From an uncultured Myxococcales bacterium (GTDB lineage: Bacteria > Myxococcota_A > Bradymonadia > UBA7976 > UBA1532), in NCBI GenBank assembly GCA_903847385.1, contig CAINDO010000160.1, positions 1 through 53,529 on the forward strand: a DNA stretch of 53,529 bases, given 5' to 3'. Below are positions 24,079-33,689 of this stretch, piece by piece; position 1 is the stretch's first letter, and the number at the start of each line of letters is the position of its first letter. A program made the position numbers and the translations under genes. The notes under the pieces were generated by a model. It searched no databases and was not told the origin of the DNA. It saw only the letters and a list, made by a program, of their open reading frames with translations.

Positions 24079-24283
24079 GAGCAGAGGGCGGTGACGATGG
24101 TGCTGGAGGCCATCTACGAGCAGGACTTCCTGGACCGCTCGTACGGTTTCCGGCCGGGCCGGTCGGCGCACGACGCGCTGGAGCGCATCTGGCATGGGAC
24201 GAGAGCCCGAGGAGCCGAATGCCTTGATTGGGCACGTCCGGATCTGTGGAAGCCCCGGCGGAGCAATCCCCCGGGGCCACCCA
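24079..24283 (+). mobile_element. group II intron remnant: reverse transcriptase fragment plus domains V and VI
   Basis: 24079-24198 encodes a fragment of a group II intron reverse transcriptase ([20 protein letters not shown] then [15 protein letters not shown], the conserved RT2-RT3 part of LtrA-like proteins). Directly after it, 24212-24244 (GAGCCGAATGCC, loop, GGGCACGTCCGGATC) fits the domain V consensus with its AGC triad and CG/CCGG pairing. 24251-24276 then forms a domain VI-like hairpin (CCCCGG...CCGGGG around AGCAA), followed by CCACCC near the expected 3' end. Everything between the RT palm and domain V, and all of domains I-III, is missing, so it cannot move. Confidence 0.72.
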
Positions 24284-24289
24284 ACGTGC

Positions 24290-24306
24290 ACCAGGCAAAG
24301 CCTGGT
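24290..24306. repeat. short perfect hairpin after the intron remnant
   Basis: ACCAGGC-AAA-GCCTGGT, a 7-bp stem with a 3-base loop, lies 7 bases beyond the presumed intron 3' end. It has no T tract. It may be part of the intron's target site; the remaining bases up to the helix-hairpin-helix gene stop at 24448 show nothing recognisable. Confidence 0.4.
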
Positions 24307-24447
24307 CTGGACCGGCGAGGAGGCCCACCCCTTGCTGGGGCGGTCCGCGGCGCTCTACATGCCGCGCTTTGGGCCCAGTCTGCCGGAATGCGGCGACGGC
24401 CAGCGATGCACCCGCATCCAGACGCCCATCGCCTCTGACAGGCTCGC

Positions 24448-25965
24448 TCAGGGCAGCACGGTGACGAGGGTGTCCGAGTTGGAGCTCAGGTAGGGACGAT
24501 CGGTGGCCCGGAGGCCGGCGGACACGACGCGGACCCACTGCCCGGCCCGGATGTCCGGCGGGGGTTCGCAGCTGTCATGCCCACAGAGGTAGATGCTCAG
24601 GGTCAGGGTCGGTGCGCGTGCATCGTCCGCCAGGACCAGCCGGTACTGTCCGTCGACCGCGTAGGTGCGCGTCACCAGCACTCGCTCCATCGAGACGAAG
24701 GTGCCGCGATGGGCCGGAAGATCCGCCAGGATCTCGCGGATCGTCACCGCAGTCCGCATGGGGCCCGGCCCCTCCCACAGCCCGCTCCGCGCATAGTCGC
24801 GCAGCAGCCCCATCGCGCTCGGCCCCACGCTCGGCAGCTCCGAGAAGAGGGCCAGCGAGGCGAGGGGCCGCAGCCCGATCGCCAGCCCGGCGAAGCGCAG
24901 CGGGATGTGGCCGTCCGCCAACATCTGCTCGCGGCTCGCGCGGTTGAGGATGTCCAGCGCGTTGGCGGCCGCCTCGGCGTCGAAGACGACCCCGTCCAGG
25001 GTCACGCCGACGGCGGCGGCCGGGGGCCCTTCGCAGCCGCAGCGGGCACTTGCCGATGCGCACCAACCGGGCAGGGCCTCCAGGATGGCCTTCAGCATCG
25101 AGGGGCCAACGCCGCCGACCGCGTCCAGATCGGTGAGGGTCCGGAACGGGCGCAGGGCGATGATGCGCTCCGCGAGGACGGGTCCGACACCGGAGACCGA
25201 CTGCAGGTCGTCCGAAGCGCCGCGGGTGACCAGGTCCACCGCGTCGTGCGCCTGCGTGCCCGTGAAGGTCACACCCGAAAACTCCCCGCCAAGGTCCGCG
25301 CAGCCGGCGGGCGCGGGCTCGGGCGCGGGGCCGGCGGCGGGGGTCCCGTGCAGCTTCAGGGCCTCGAGGGCGCTTGCGCCGACGTAGGGCACCGAGGACA
25401 GGGCGATCAGGCCCTGCACCACGTCGTCCGTGCGGAAGGGGCGCGCGGCGAAGATGGCGTTGACGGCGCGCGCGTCCAGCCCAACCTGCACGTCCAGCCG
25501 CGGCGCAGTGGCCGTGTTGGCGAGGACCAGGGCGCCCCGCCCTTCGGCCTCGGTGAAGAGCACGCCGTCGAACGAGCCGACGGGTTCGCCCGGCCCCTCC
25601 TCCACGAGGCCCAGGCGCCGCGCGTGCGCCAGCAGACCCCGGAGTGTCGCGTCGCCGACCAGGTGCACGGCGTCCAGGCCGGCCAGCGAGTCATAGGGCC
25701 GATCGTCGCTCGTGCCGCAGCGCTCGTCGGCGCCATCGCGCGACGCGGTGATGAAGTGCGCGGAGGCCCAGGTGATGTGGGCGTCTGCCTTGAGGCGGTC
25801 GGCCGTGTAGGCGCAGTCGTTGACCAGCCGCAGCACGCCGGCGACCTCGGCCGGCGCCATGGTCAAGGCTTCGCTGTGAGACACCGCCAGCCCGTCGGGG
25901 CGGGAGGGGTCGTCGCAGGCGATGAGGAGCAAGGCTGAAGCGAGGGTGACGGACAGAGCGCGCAT
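24448..25965 (-). CDS. helix-hairpin-helix repeat lipoprotein with OB-like C-terminus
   Basis: 505 residues; ATG at 25965 begins a lipoprotein signal (lipobox LIAC, Cys17). It contains four similar units of about 85 residues, each with a short hydrophobic strand, a helical HhH part with L-D-A-V-x-x-V-G-P/D-S/A-x-L and an RPF/RDG loop: about residues 33-120, 130-205, 225-300 and 320-400. Examples are LDAVGGVGPSMLKAILEAL and VSGVGPVLAERIIALRPF. HhH motifs usually bind DNA backbone, yet this protein is exported and lipidated. The last 95 residues (AHRGTFVSMERVLVTRTYAV..., RAGQWVRVVSAGL) resemble a BOF/OB-fold strand pattern. It may be a surface DNA-binding protein; function unproven. Confidence 0.75.
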   Translation of the reverse strand: MRALSVTLASALLLIACDDPSRPDGLAVSHSEALTMAPAEVAGVLRLVNDCAYTADRLKADAHITWASAHFITASRDGADERCGTSDDRPYDSLAGLDAVHLVGDATLRGLLAHARRLGLVEEGPGEPVGSFDGVLFTEAEGRGALVLANTATAPRLDVQVGLDARAVNAIFAARPFRTDDVVQGLIALSSVPYVGASALEALKLHGTPAAGPAPEPAPAGCADLGGEFSGVTFTGTQAHDAVDLVTRGASDDLQSVSGVGPVLAERIIALRPFRTLTDLDAVGGVGPSMLKAILEALPGWCASASARCGCEGPPAAAVGVTLDGVVFDAEAAANALDILNRASREQMLADGHIPLRFAGLAIGLRPLASLALFSELPSVGPSAMGLLRDYARSGLWEGPGPMRTAVTIREILADLPAHRGTFVSMERVLVTRTYAVDGQYRLVLADDARAPTLTLSIYLCGHDSCEPPPDIRAGQWVRVVSAGLRATDRPYLSSNSDTLVTVLP

Positions 25966-26124
25966 GGCAGGAACCTTCAAAAAATGGCAGGCGCTTGTAC
26001 AGGGAAGGCTGGTCTGGCGCAAGCGGGACCCTGGCCCGATCGCCGCCGGAGCGCTGGGACCGAGGGCGGGCTCACTGGCCCGGTTTGCACTTCCCCTGTA
26101 GGGCGGCCTGGCGCCGAACCCGGA

Positions 26125-26219
26125 TTCGCATTGAGCGGATTGTCCCCCCCGAGCCGCGTGGCGCGCTCAGGCTGACGCCGTTCCCGCCGTGGGCGGTGGC
26201 CGGGCGTCGGCCGGGGGCG
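26125..26219. repeat. dispersed repeat copy C (3' part)
   Basis: From TTCGCATTGAGCGGATT to GTCGGCCGGGGGCGC it matches copy B (22655-22748) at close to 90 percent. The 5' part (ATCTACGGCAACGG) present in A, B and D is missing here. Confidence 0.75.
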
Positions 26220-26277
26220 CCTGCGCACTCACGCCCTGCAGATGGCGGCATCGGATCGCACGATCTCGTCCGGCTGG

Positions 26278-26302
26278 CCGAGGTGCCGGGCACCTGGACC
26301 GG
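26278..26302. repeat. palindromic repeat GGTGCC-G-GGCACC, copy 2
   Basis: Odd palindrome GGTGCCGGGCACC (26282-26294) inside a 25-base match (22 identical) to 23516-23540. It lies 4 bases before the stop of the next minus-strand gene, where it could also act as a terminator hairpin. Confidence 0.55.
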
Positions 26303-26306
26303 ACGC

Positions 26307-28325
26307 TCAGGGAAAGTCGACCGTGAGGCGGTAGCGCGTCAGGGCGCGGGAGTCCACCACCACGCGGTATTCACCCATCTCGAAGAAGGTCATCAGGGAG
26401 GCACACTCACCCTCGCCGCTGTTCCGATCGCTGGCCACCTGGATGCCATGATGGAACACTGCCATATCGGTGTCCATGTCGCCCTGGTTGCAACCGCCCA
26501 CGGGGTCATCGATGACGAGGCTGATGAGGTGACCCTGCTCCACGCGCAGCCAGTAGGTCTGCTGGGTCCACTGCACCGGGTCGAGCCCGCGTCGGTCGAT
26601 CACGGTGTCACCGTCGATCAGCTCCTGGCCGATGGCGGCCCGAGGCCCGATGGACACAGACACTTCACCCAGAGCGGCCTGGTGCTCGCCGTAGACATAG
26701 ATGGCCTGCTCGCCCGCCACACGCGCATACAAGGTGCCTGAGGGGCAGCCCCCCGCGCCATCCACCAGGGCGGCCTCGCCGGGGCGGTGCAGAGCCAGGG
26801 CACGCGCTGCCCCACACGCCGGGCCCTGGACTCGGTAGGGGTAGGCGCCCGGCTCCAGGGCCACCGCGAACCGACGCACCGCCCCCGCGGCCACCGGTCC
26901 GGCTGCGCCGGGCTGGCCCACCTGGCCCACCTGCGCGTCGACGGGCAGGGGCTCGATGAGCACGAGTGCTTGATCGTAGTCACCAAACTCAGCGGCGACC
27001 TCGACCACGTAGCGCCCAGGCGTCAAGACGACGTCCAGCACTGCACACGGGTTCATCGCGGTCCGAACGAGCCCGGCGAACGGGGCGACCGAGATGCCAC
27101 CCGCCTTGCAGCGGCCCGAACTCAGCGGGGAAACCAGGAGCCGAGACACCTCGGCCAGCTCCACCGTCAAGCGCTGGTTCGCGTCCGGTCGAGCCATGGC
27201 CGATGCGCGCAGGACCCCCATTTCTTCGGGCAGGACGGGGCCCGTCGTGATGTGTCCGCGCCAGGCCGGCACGGCCGCTCGAGTACGCGTTTGAACGACC
27301 AGGCCGTAGACCCCCGGCGGAAGCTGCGCGTCGACCACATGGCAGCCCTCACCCCGAGCCCGCACCGACTCCACGACGGGCCGAAACAGCATATCGTCGA
27401 GCTGCACGATGAAGACCCCGACGGCTTCGTTGGGGGCGTTCTCGGCAGTCCAGCCGCCACACCGGCCGTCTTCAAAGGCGATGCGCGCTGTGATGCGGCT
27501 CGCTTCGGGCACCACCAGGAGCTCGATCTCCAGCTCGCCGGCCGAGGCGCCCGGGCCGCCGATCTCTCGCGCCAGGGGGTCGACGGGGCAGCACGCCCCC
27601 CCACAGATCGCTGCGTAGGGACTCTCATCGCCAAAACACTGGCCGTGGCAATTCAACAGATTGCCACAGGGATCGGCGCAGACGCCCTCCACACAAGGTG
27701 CCTGGCCGTCGGGTCCGCTGGCGCAGGCTCGGCCACAGACTCCGCAGTTGTTGCGATCATCCGCGAGGCGGACCGCAACCCCCGGCGCAGCCGGACAGGC
27801 CACACCACACTCCGCCTCGGCGCAGTAGGCCACGGCCCCGCTGCCGGCGGGCACCGTGCAGCTTCGACCGCAGTTGCCGCAGTGGGCGGGATCATCCAGC
27901 AGCGAAAAACACTCACCGTCGCAGGCGACGAGGTCGCCGCAGCCCTCCTCGGAGCACTGGCCGTCGTTACAGACCGCGGGCGCTTCGCAGGTGCCGCACG
28001 TGCCACCACATCCGTCGGCCCCACACTGAGAATTGGCACAGTCAGGCACACAAGGCCCGGCATCGATGGGCAAACCACCATCCGGAGATGCGCCGTCGGT
28101 GAGCGGCCCAGCGCCGTCGGTGAGCGGCCCAGCGCCGTCGGTGAGCGGCCCAGCGCCGTCGGTGAGCCGTCCAGCGCCGTCGCTGAGCGGTCCGCGGGCG
28201 TCGACCACCGACCCGTCGGCCACCAGCCCATCCAGGATGATGCGCCCGCTGTCGCCGCTGTCCGTGTCACATGCCACGAGCAGCAGACACCCGATCCCCA
28301 GAATCCACCCAAGAGACAAGCGCAT
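26307..28325 (-). CDS. Cys-rich secreted lipoprotein with PPC-like domains
   Basis: 672 residues; ATG at 28325 begins a lipoprotein signal (lipobox LVAC, Cys19). Residues about 46-80 are five copies of the heptad DGAGPLT or close variants. Residues about 95-280 are Cys-rich, with the myxobacterial pattern CDGECFSLLDDPAHCGNCGRSC and ADDRNNCGVCGRAC (x-D-x-x-N/H-CG-x-CG-x-x-C) plus CGADGCGGTCGTC. The C-terminal 390 residues are strand-rich and resemble pre-peptidase C-terminal (PPC) domains, e.g. FEMGEYRVVVDSRALTRYRLTV at the end and QTYWLRVEQGHLISLVI. It is probably a surface-exposed outer-membrane lipoprotein; no catalytic domain is seen. It sits between repeat copies C and D. Confidence 0.75.
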   Translation of the reverse strand: MRLSLGWILGIGCLLLVACDTDSGDSGRIILDGLVADGSVVDARGPLSDGAGRLTDGAGPLTDGAGPLTDGAGPLTDGASPDGGLPIDAGPCVPDCANSQCGADGCGGTCGTCEAPAVCNDGQCSEEGCGDLVACDGECFSLLDDPAHCGNCGRSCTVPAGSGAVAYCAEAECGVACPAAPGVAVRLADDRNNCGVCGRACASGPDGQAPCVEGVCADPCGNLLNCHGQCFGDESPYAAICGGACCPVDPLAREIGGPGASAGELEIELLVVPEASRITARIAFEDGRCGGWTAENAPNEAVGVFIVQLDDMLFRPVVESVRARGEGCHVVDAQLPPGVYGLVVQTRTRAAVPAWRGHITTGPVLPEEMGVLRASAMARPDANQRLTVELAEVSRLLVSPLSSGRCKAGGISVAPFAGLVRTAMNPCAVLDVVLTPGRYVVEVAAEFGDYDQALVLIEPLPVDAQVGQVGQPGAAGPVAAGAVRRFAVALEPGAYPYRVQGPACGAARALALHRPGEAALVDGAGGCPSGTLYARVAGEQAIYVYGEHQAALGEVSVSIGPRAAIGQELIDGDTVIDRRGLDPVQWTQQTYWLRVEQGHLISLVIDDPVGGCNQGDMDTDMAVFHHGIQVASDRNSGEGECASLMTFFEMGEYRVVVDSRALTRYRLTVDFP
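28090..28194. repeat. five tandem 21-bp units inside the lipoprotein gene
   Basis: Units GCGCCGTCGGTGAGCGGCCC(A) start at 28090, 28111, 28132, 28153 and 28174; the first three are identical and the last two diverge slightly. In the minus-strand gene they encode the heptad DGAGPLT just after the signal peptide. Being in frame multiples of 21, copy changes would only alter the surface linker length. Confidence 0.85.
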
Positions 28326-28759
28326 GTGTGAGCGTTCTTTCAACCGTTGGGGAGAGGATGCTAGTCGAAGGCGACCGGTCGACACCATTGGAATCCGCGC
28401 GAGCAGGCTCCACAAGACGTGTCAGCCAGAGGACGTATCAGCCAGAGGACGACCTCATCGGTCGCAATGCTCCCGAGCTGAGAGCCGCTGGTGCTCGTTG
28501 ATCAACAGATGATCCGCGACACGGCAAGGGCCATCCGCCATCACATCCATCTACGGCAACGGGCTGCCGGGCCCGGAGCCGGACTCACATCGAGCGGATG
28601 GTCCCCACCGAGCGGCGTGGCGCGCTCACAGTCCCGCCCAACCGACTGGATCCCGCGACCGCTTTGAACCTGCTCGTCATCGGCCAGCCCACCTTCGTGT
28701 CGCCGAAAGACCGAGCCCCCGCGCACGGGCGGGTCGGGTACCCGGGAAGAGGGATGTTC
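28326..28759. other. intergenic region with direct repeat and repeat copy D
   Basis: The 434 bases contain a 14-base direct repeat TCAGCCAGAGGACG (28422-28435 and 28438-28451) and dispersed repeat copy D (28547-28630). Both flanking genes read away from it, so promoters for the lipoprotein (minus) and the winged-helix-like gene (plus) must lie here; none is convincing by eye. The frame of the plus-strand gene extends back to 28598 through copy D, but that part is not judged coding. Confidence 0.55.
28547..28630. repeat. dispersed repeat copy D (5' part)
   Basis: CCATCTACGGCAACGGGCTG...GAGCGG...CCCCACCGAGCGGCGTGGCGCGCTCA follows copy B through GGCGCGCTCA and then diverges. It bounds the accessory region on its right side. 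Confidence 0.7.
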
Positions 28760-30310
28760 ATGGCCGCCGTTTCGAGCGAGACTGCGCCCATGTCGAATGA
28801 AACGCCTCCCCGCGATTGGTGCCAGCTCCTCGGCATCGCCCGGCCGAAGCTGGACACCGTGGTCGGACACACGGATGCCAACACCTACGCCCTGCTCATC
28901 ACCGCGCTGCTGGAGCGCGGCGCGCCCATGACGCTGAGTGAGGTCGCCGAACGCTTCGAGGCCGCCGGCGTCGCCCACCGGGACACCGCGCTCGCCTCGT
29001 TGAAGCGATGCCGCCCCGCCCGCGCGCCGGTGTATCGCGATGGCGACACGTATGGCCTCGATCCCTACGACGACGAGCTCGACCTCTGGACATTCCGCCT
29101 CGGCCTGCGGGGCCCGAAGATCCCGCTCCCGCCCCGCGAGGCGCCGCCCCCGCCGCCCCCCCGCCCCGCGCCGGAGGTCCCGCTGACGACCGAGGAGCTC
29201 GACCTGGCCTGGACCGACGCCTCGCTGCACAGCCCGTGGTCGGCGCAGCGGCTCGCGCTGGCGGTCCTGGACGCGAACGGCGGCCCGATGAGCCCGGCCG
29301 ACGTCGTCGCCGCCGTCACGACGCGGTCGAAGTGGCATGCGCTGCACGCCGACCCCTCCCGGTTCGCGTATGGCAACTCACCGATCACGCTCCTGCCGGA
29401 TGGGCGCTGGGCCATCCGGCCGGAGGGCCTGGAACAGGTGCTCAAGGCGCGCGAGGCCGTGCGCGACGCCGCGGAGAAGGCCCGTGCGCGGGCCGCGACG
29501 CGGTTCGACCCCGCGGCCTATGCCGAGCGCCAGGCGGCGTTCGAAGCCCTCCGACGCTCACACGCGGCCGAGCTCGCCCGACTCGGGCGGGCCGTGCTCG
29601 TGGTGTATCCGCCGAAGAAGCCCATCGCCGCCGTGCTCGTCGACGACTCGAAACACACCCTCGAGACCTTCATGGGCGAGCCCGCGCTGGCCGCGCTGCG
29701 CGCTCGACTGCCCGCCTACGACGTCATCGCCGCCGAGGACGTCCGGGGTGTGCTGCGGGCCCTGGGACACGACCCGGGAGAACAACGGCTGCACGATCTG
29801 GCGCCGCCCCAGAAACAGATCACGGTCAGCCCGCGCGGGCGCACGGTGAAGATCACCCGCGAGATGATCGCGAAGAGCTCATGCGGGCACTCCAGACCGT
29901 TCACCGCCCCGGACAAACTCGACCGACACATCGCCCGTCGCGACCACGACGCCCTGCGCCGCGCCCTGGAGAGCGACGCTTGCTCATGGCACGCACTGTA
30001 CGAGTACGGGCGCCTGCATCACTGGGTGCGCCTCGTGGTCGGGCGTCTCGAGGCCCAACTGCCCGTCGGCTGGGCCCACGGCGACGAGCTTTGGCTGAAC
30101 GATCTGAAGAAGGCGGCCCTCGCGGGTGACATCCCGCTCGAGATCGTCTGCGACGCGCCCGGCCCCTGGGACGACCCCTGGGCCAAGGCGTTTCGCGTCA
30201 CCGTGCACCCCGGGGACACCGCCTGGGACAGTTATGTGCTCGACCCCCACGGCTACGGCGTCGAGGACGGCGACATCCTCCGCGCGCGCCTGGCGGTCGT
30301 GCGGCACTGA
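28760..30310 (+). CDS. protein with two winged-helix-like segments, function unknown
   Basis: 516 residues from ATG at 28760, chosen because GAAGAGG lies 7 bases upstream; ATGs at 28754 and 28790 are alternatives. Residues about 25-80 (TYALLITALLERGAPMTLSEVAERFEAAG, then APVYRDGDTYGL) and 165-225 (SAQRLALAVLDANGGPMSPADVVAAVTTR, ITLLPDGRWAI) look like helix-turn-helix plus wing units. A Pro run (about 128-140) separates them. The middle (LVVYPPKKPIAAVLVDDSKHTLETFMG) and the C-terminal part (SCGHSRPFTAPDKLDRH, WHALYEYGRLHHWVRLVVGRLEA) are not recognised. No signal peptide. It may be a DNA-associated protein with an attached effector; undetermined. Confidence 0.65.
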   Translation: MAAVSSETAPMSNETPPRDWCQLLGIARPKLDTVVGHTDANTYALLITALLERGAPMTLSEVAERFEAAGVAHRDTALASLKRCRPARAPVYRDGDTYGLDPYDDELDLWTFRLGLRGPKIPLPPREAPPPPPPRPAPEVPLTTEELDLAWTDASLHSPWSAQRLALAVLDANGGPMSPADVVAAVTTRSKWHALHADPSRFAYGNSPITLLPDGRWAIRPEGLEQVLKAREAVRDAAEKARARAATRFDPAAYAERQAAFEALRRSHAAELARLGRAVLVVYPPKKPIAAVLVDDSKHTLETFMGEPALAALRARLPAYDVIAAEDVRGVLRALGHDPGEQRLHDLAPPQKQITVSPRGRTVKITREMIAKSSCGHSRPFTAPDKLDRHIARRDHDALRRALESDACSWHALYEYGRLHHWVRLVVGRLEAQLPVGWAHGDELWLNDLKKAALAGDIPLEIVCDAPGPWDDPWAKAFRVTVHPGDTAWDSYVLDPHGYGVEDGDILRARLAVVRH

Positions 30311-30331
30311 CCCGGGGGCGCGCGGCGATGT

Positions 30332-31474
<1,143 letters not shown>

Positions 31475-31554
31475 GGGGGACTCCCGTACAGTGGCAACAG
31501 TGGCAGCGAGAACCGCGCGGGATGGTAGACCCGTGGGCGGCGCGGCGCCAGCGG

Positions 31555-32844
31555 TTACCGGCAGACGCGGATGGCCCCGCCCTCGCCGTTGTCCGTGAGG
31601 GTGCAGTGCTGCCCGGCGAGGCAGTGGGCGTCCTCGCAGCAGGTGTCTTCGCACTGGCCGCGGATGCACAGGCCGCTCTGGCAGCCCGAGTCGCTCGCGC
31701 AGCCCTCGCGCTGCAGCGCCGCGCCGCGCGTGCTGGGCCCGCACGCCATGATGTAGTCGCCCACGGGGTTGATCACCTGCTGGCAGGCGGTGCCGTTGGG
31801 GCAGTCGGCGTTGCTGCAGCACATGTCCGCGCACACCTGCCCCTGGGGCCCGAAGATGCAGACCATGCTCTCGCAGTCGAACTCGGATCCGCAGGGCTCG
31901 CCGGTGCGCCCGAACCCGAGCAGGTTGAAGTCGCAGACCTGCGACTGCCCGTTCCCGGCGGGCTGCCAGATGCAGGTGCGGCCGCCGCAGTCGCGGTTCG
32001 TGCAGCATGTGGGCAGGCAGCGATCGTCGCCCGTGTCGCAGAGCATGCTCTGGCAGGCGCCGCCGCCCCGGCCGCAGGACTGGCCGGCCACGGCGTCGAA
32101 GGTGTAGGCGCCGCCGGGGAACACCCGCGAAGGGATGCAGAACCGCGGCCCGCCGCCGCTGCCGCAGCCGAAGCCCAGGGGGCACTCGGCCTCGCTGCAA
32201 CACAGGATGGAGCAGAAGTAGTGTGGCTCGCCGGCGATGGCCAGGCCCTGGCACAGGCCGCTGTTGCACTCGGCGTCGGCCATGCAGTCCGAGCCGAGGG
32301 AACCGTCCGCGGGGCCGACGGGCGCCTCGCAGCGGCCCGTCTGCTGGTTGCAGACCTGGTCGCCGGCGCAGCCGGTGTTGCGGCAGTCCACGGGCGGCGG
32401 GGGCACGCCCTGGTCCGGCACGACGGCGCCGGCCTCGCAGCGCCCGTTCAGGCAGCGCTCGCCGGCGTCGCAGTCGCGATTCTCGCGGCAGTCGAAGGTG
32501 CAGACGCCCGTGTCGCCGCAGTACTGACCGGGCGGGCAGTCGCTGTTCAGGCGGCACTCGCGGCCGCCGTCCGGGCGCAGGCGGGCGTCCGGCGGGGGCG
32601 GGCCCGATCCGGCGGCGTCGGCGGAGCCGCTCGCCGGGGCATCCGGCTCGGGCGGGCGGGCGTCCATGGGCCAGTAAGCCAGGTCGACCTTGGCGTCCAC
32701 GAAGAGGGCGTCGATGGGGTAGTTGGGCGCCCCGGCCAGGTCGCGCCCCCGCAGGCGGCCGGCGTCGGCGCCCTTGCCGCCCGTGTCGTCGCAGGCGATG
32801 GCGCTCACGGCCAGCGCGGCCACGAAGCTCCATGCGCCCCTCAA
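31555..32844 (-). CDS. Cys-rich lipoprotein
   Basis: 429 residues from TTG at 32844. This start is supported by AAGGAG 7 bases upstream, by the TTGA overlap with the preceding stop, and by the lipoprotein signal it creates ([17 protein letters not shown]). After an Asp/Pro-rich spacer come about eight disulfide-type units such as [50 protein letters not shown] and [15 protein letters not shown] (C-x5-C-x5-6-C pattern, with CC pairs in later units). Myxococcota encode many such proteins, probably surface exposed. It is the last gene of a coupled three-gene unit with an exported protein and a glycosyltransferase. Confidence 0.8.
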   Translation of the reverse strand: MRGAWSFVAALAVSAIACDDTGGKGADAGRLRGRDLAGAPNYPIDALFVDAKVDLAYWPMDARPPEPDAPASGSADAAGSGPPPPDARLRPDGGRECRLNSDCPPGQYCGDTGVCTFDCRENRDCDAGERCLNGRCEAGAVVPDQGVPPPPVDCRNTGCAGDQVCNQQTGRCEAPVGPADGSLGSDCMADAECNSGLCQGLAIAGEPHYFCSILCCSEAECPLGFGCGSGGGPRFCIPSRVFPGGAYTFDAVAGQSCGRGGGACQSMLCDTGDDRCLPTCCTNRDCGGRTCIWQPAGNGQSQVCDFNLLGFGRTGEPCGSEFDCESMVCIFGPQGQVCADMCCSNADCPNGTACQQVINPVGDYIMACGPSTRGAALQREGCASDSGCQSGLCIRGQCEDTCCEDAHCLAGQHCTLTDNGEGGAIRVCR

Positions 32845-33689
32845 GGGGTCTCCTTGCGCTCTACGGTGCGCTCGAAGGTCAGCGTCCACAGCGTCCCCAC
32901 GTACAGGTTGCCCTCACGATACGGATCGTCCGCGTACATTCCCAAAAGAAGCGCGATGGTCGGGTCGCCCGCGGACCACCAGGCCGCCGGCGGTTTCATC
33001 AGGGCCACCAGGCCGGGCAGGTGGCGCGTGACGTCCGTGTCGAAGGCGTGAAAGTGCTGGTGCAGTCCGCCGAGCAGCAACATGCCGGGTTTCTGAACGT
33101 CGCCGGCCAGGAGGAAGCCGAGCATGGACCGGCTCTGCCAGAGCTCGTCGTGCGGGCCGACGAGCATGTCCGACACGGGCTCGTGGACCGGCGCGTCCAC
33201 CTCGAGGTCGAAGTGCGAGAGCTGCCCCTCGAAGCTGGCGACGATGCGCCAGACCTTCGCTCGGAGGTTGGCCCGGGCGTCGTACAGATAGCCGCCGGCA
33301 CGGTCGCCGCTGTGCTCGCGGCCGGCCTCGGCGAGGCGCTCCGGTGCCCAGTCGCCGTCCGGATAGGTGTGCAGCGAGCCGAAGTACCCGAAGTACTGCA
33401 GCCGCTGCACGCTGGCCCGCAGCTTGAGGATCGCGATGGGCACGGTCTCGATGTAGACGCCGGGGTGGAGCGTGGCCGGGCTGAGCTGCGTGGTGATGCC
33501 GACGTCCAGGTAGGTGTCCTGCAGCAGCCGCGAGGGCGAGTCGAACAGCCGGGTTCGCCAGCCGGTGTCCGAGAACACGCCGATGCCCGGGCGGTCGTTG
33601 CGCGCGCCGATGTTGGACACGTGCCGCAAGTCGGCCCGGGCGGGCGCCGCGGCGGCCAGCACCGCGAGAGTTGCAAGGGCGCGTTTCAT
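32841..33689 (-). CDS. exported protein of unknown function
   Basis: 282 residues from ATG at 33689, overlapping the upstream glycosyltransferase stop (ATGA). The signal peptide is [19 protein letters not shown]. The mature part has alternating strand-like stretches ([97 protein letters not shown]) suggesting an outer-membrane barrel or periplasmic beta protein. Its last bases overlap the TTG start of the Cys-rich lipoprotein. No family recognised. Confidence 0.65.
   Translation of the reverse strand: MKRALATLAVLAAAAPARADLRHVSNIGARNDRPGIGVFSDTGWRTRLFDSPSRLLQDTYLDVGITTQLSPATLHPGVYIETVPIAILKLRASVQRLQYFGYFGSLHTYPDGDWAPERLAEAGREHSGDRAGGYLYDARANLRAKVWRIVASFEGQLSHFDLEVDAPVHEPVSDMLVGPHDELWQSRSMLGFLLAGDVQKPGMLLLGGLHQHFHAFDTDVTRHLPGLVALMKPPAAWWSAGDPTIALLLGMYADDPYREGNLYVGTLWTLTFERTVERKETP

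Larger units (their letters stand above)
25966..26306. other. intergenic region with repeat copy C and flanking inverted repeat
   Basis: The 341 bases hold an imperfect inverted repeat TACAGGGAAG (25998-26007) / CTTCCCCTGTA (26090-26100), then dispersed repeat copy C (26125-26219), then the palindromic repeat copy 2 at 26278-26302 just before the next gene's stop. No protein gene is credible here. The upstream lipoprotein promoter is presumably near 25966-26000. Confidence 0.55.

Noticed and set aside
24290..24306. Hairpin ACCAGGC-AAA-GCCTGGT as a transcription terminator
   Set aside because: No T tract and no gene end directly upstream on either strand; more likely part of the intron target or chance.
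26125..26219. Repeat copy C as part of a coding frame
   Set aside because: Open frames through it exist on both strands, but the same DNA recurs in different frames and contexts at copies B and D, so it is better explained as an intergenic repeat.
28598..28759. Upstream extension of the winged-helix-like gene to the ATG at 28598
   Set aside because: The first part lies in repeat copy D, has no ribosome binding site, and the ATG at 28760 has a good one.
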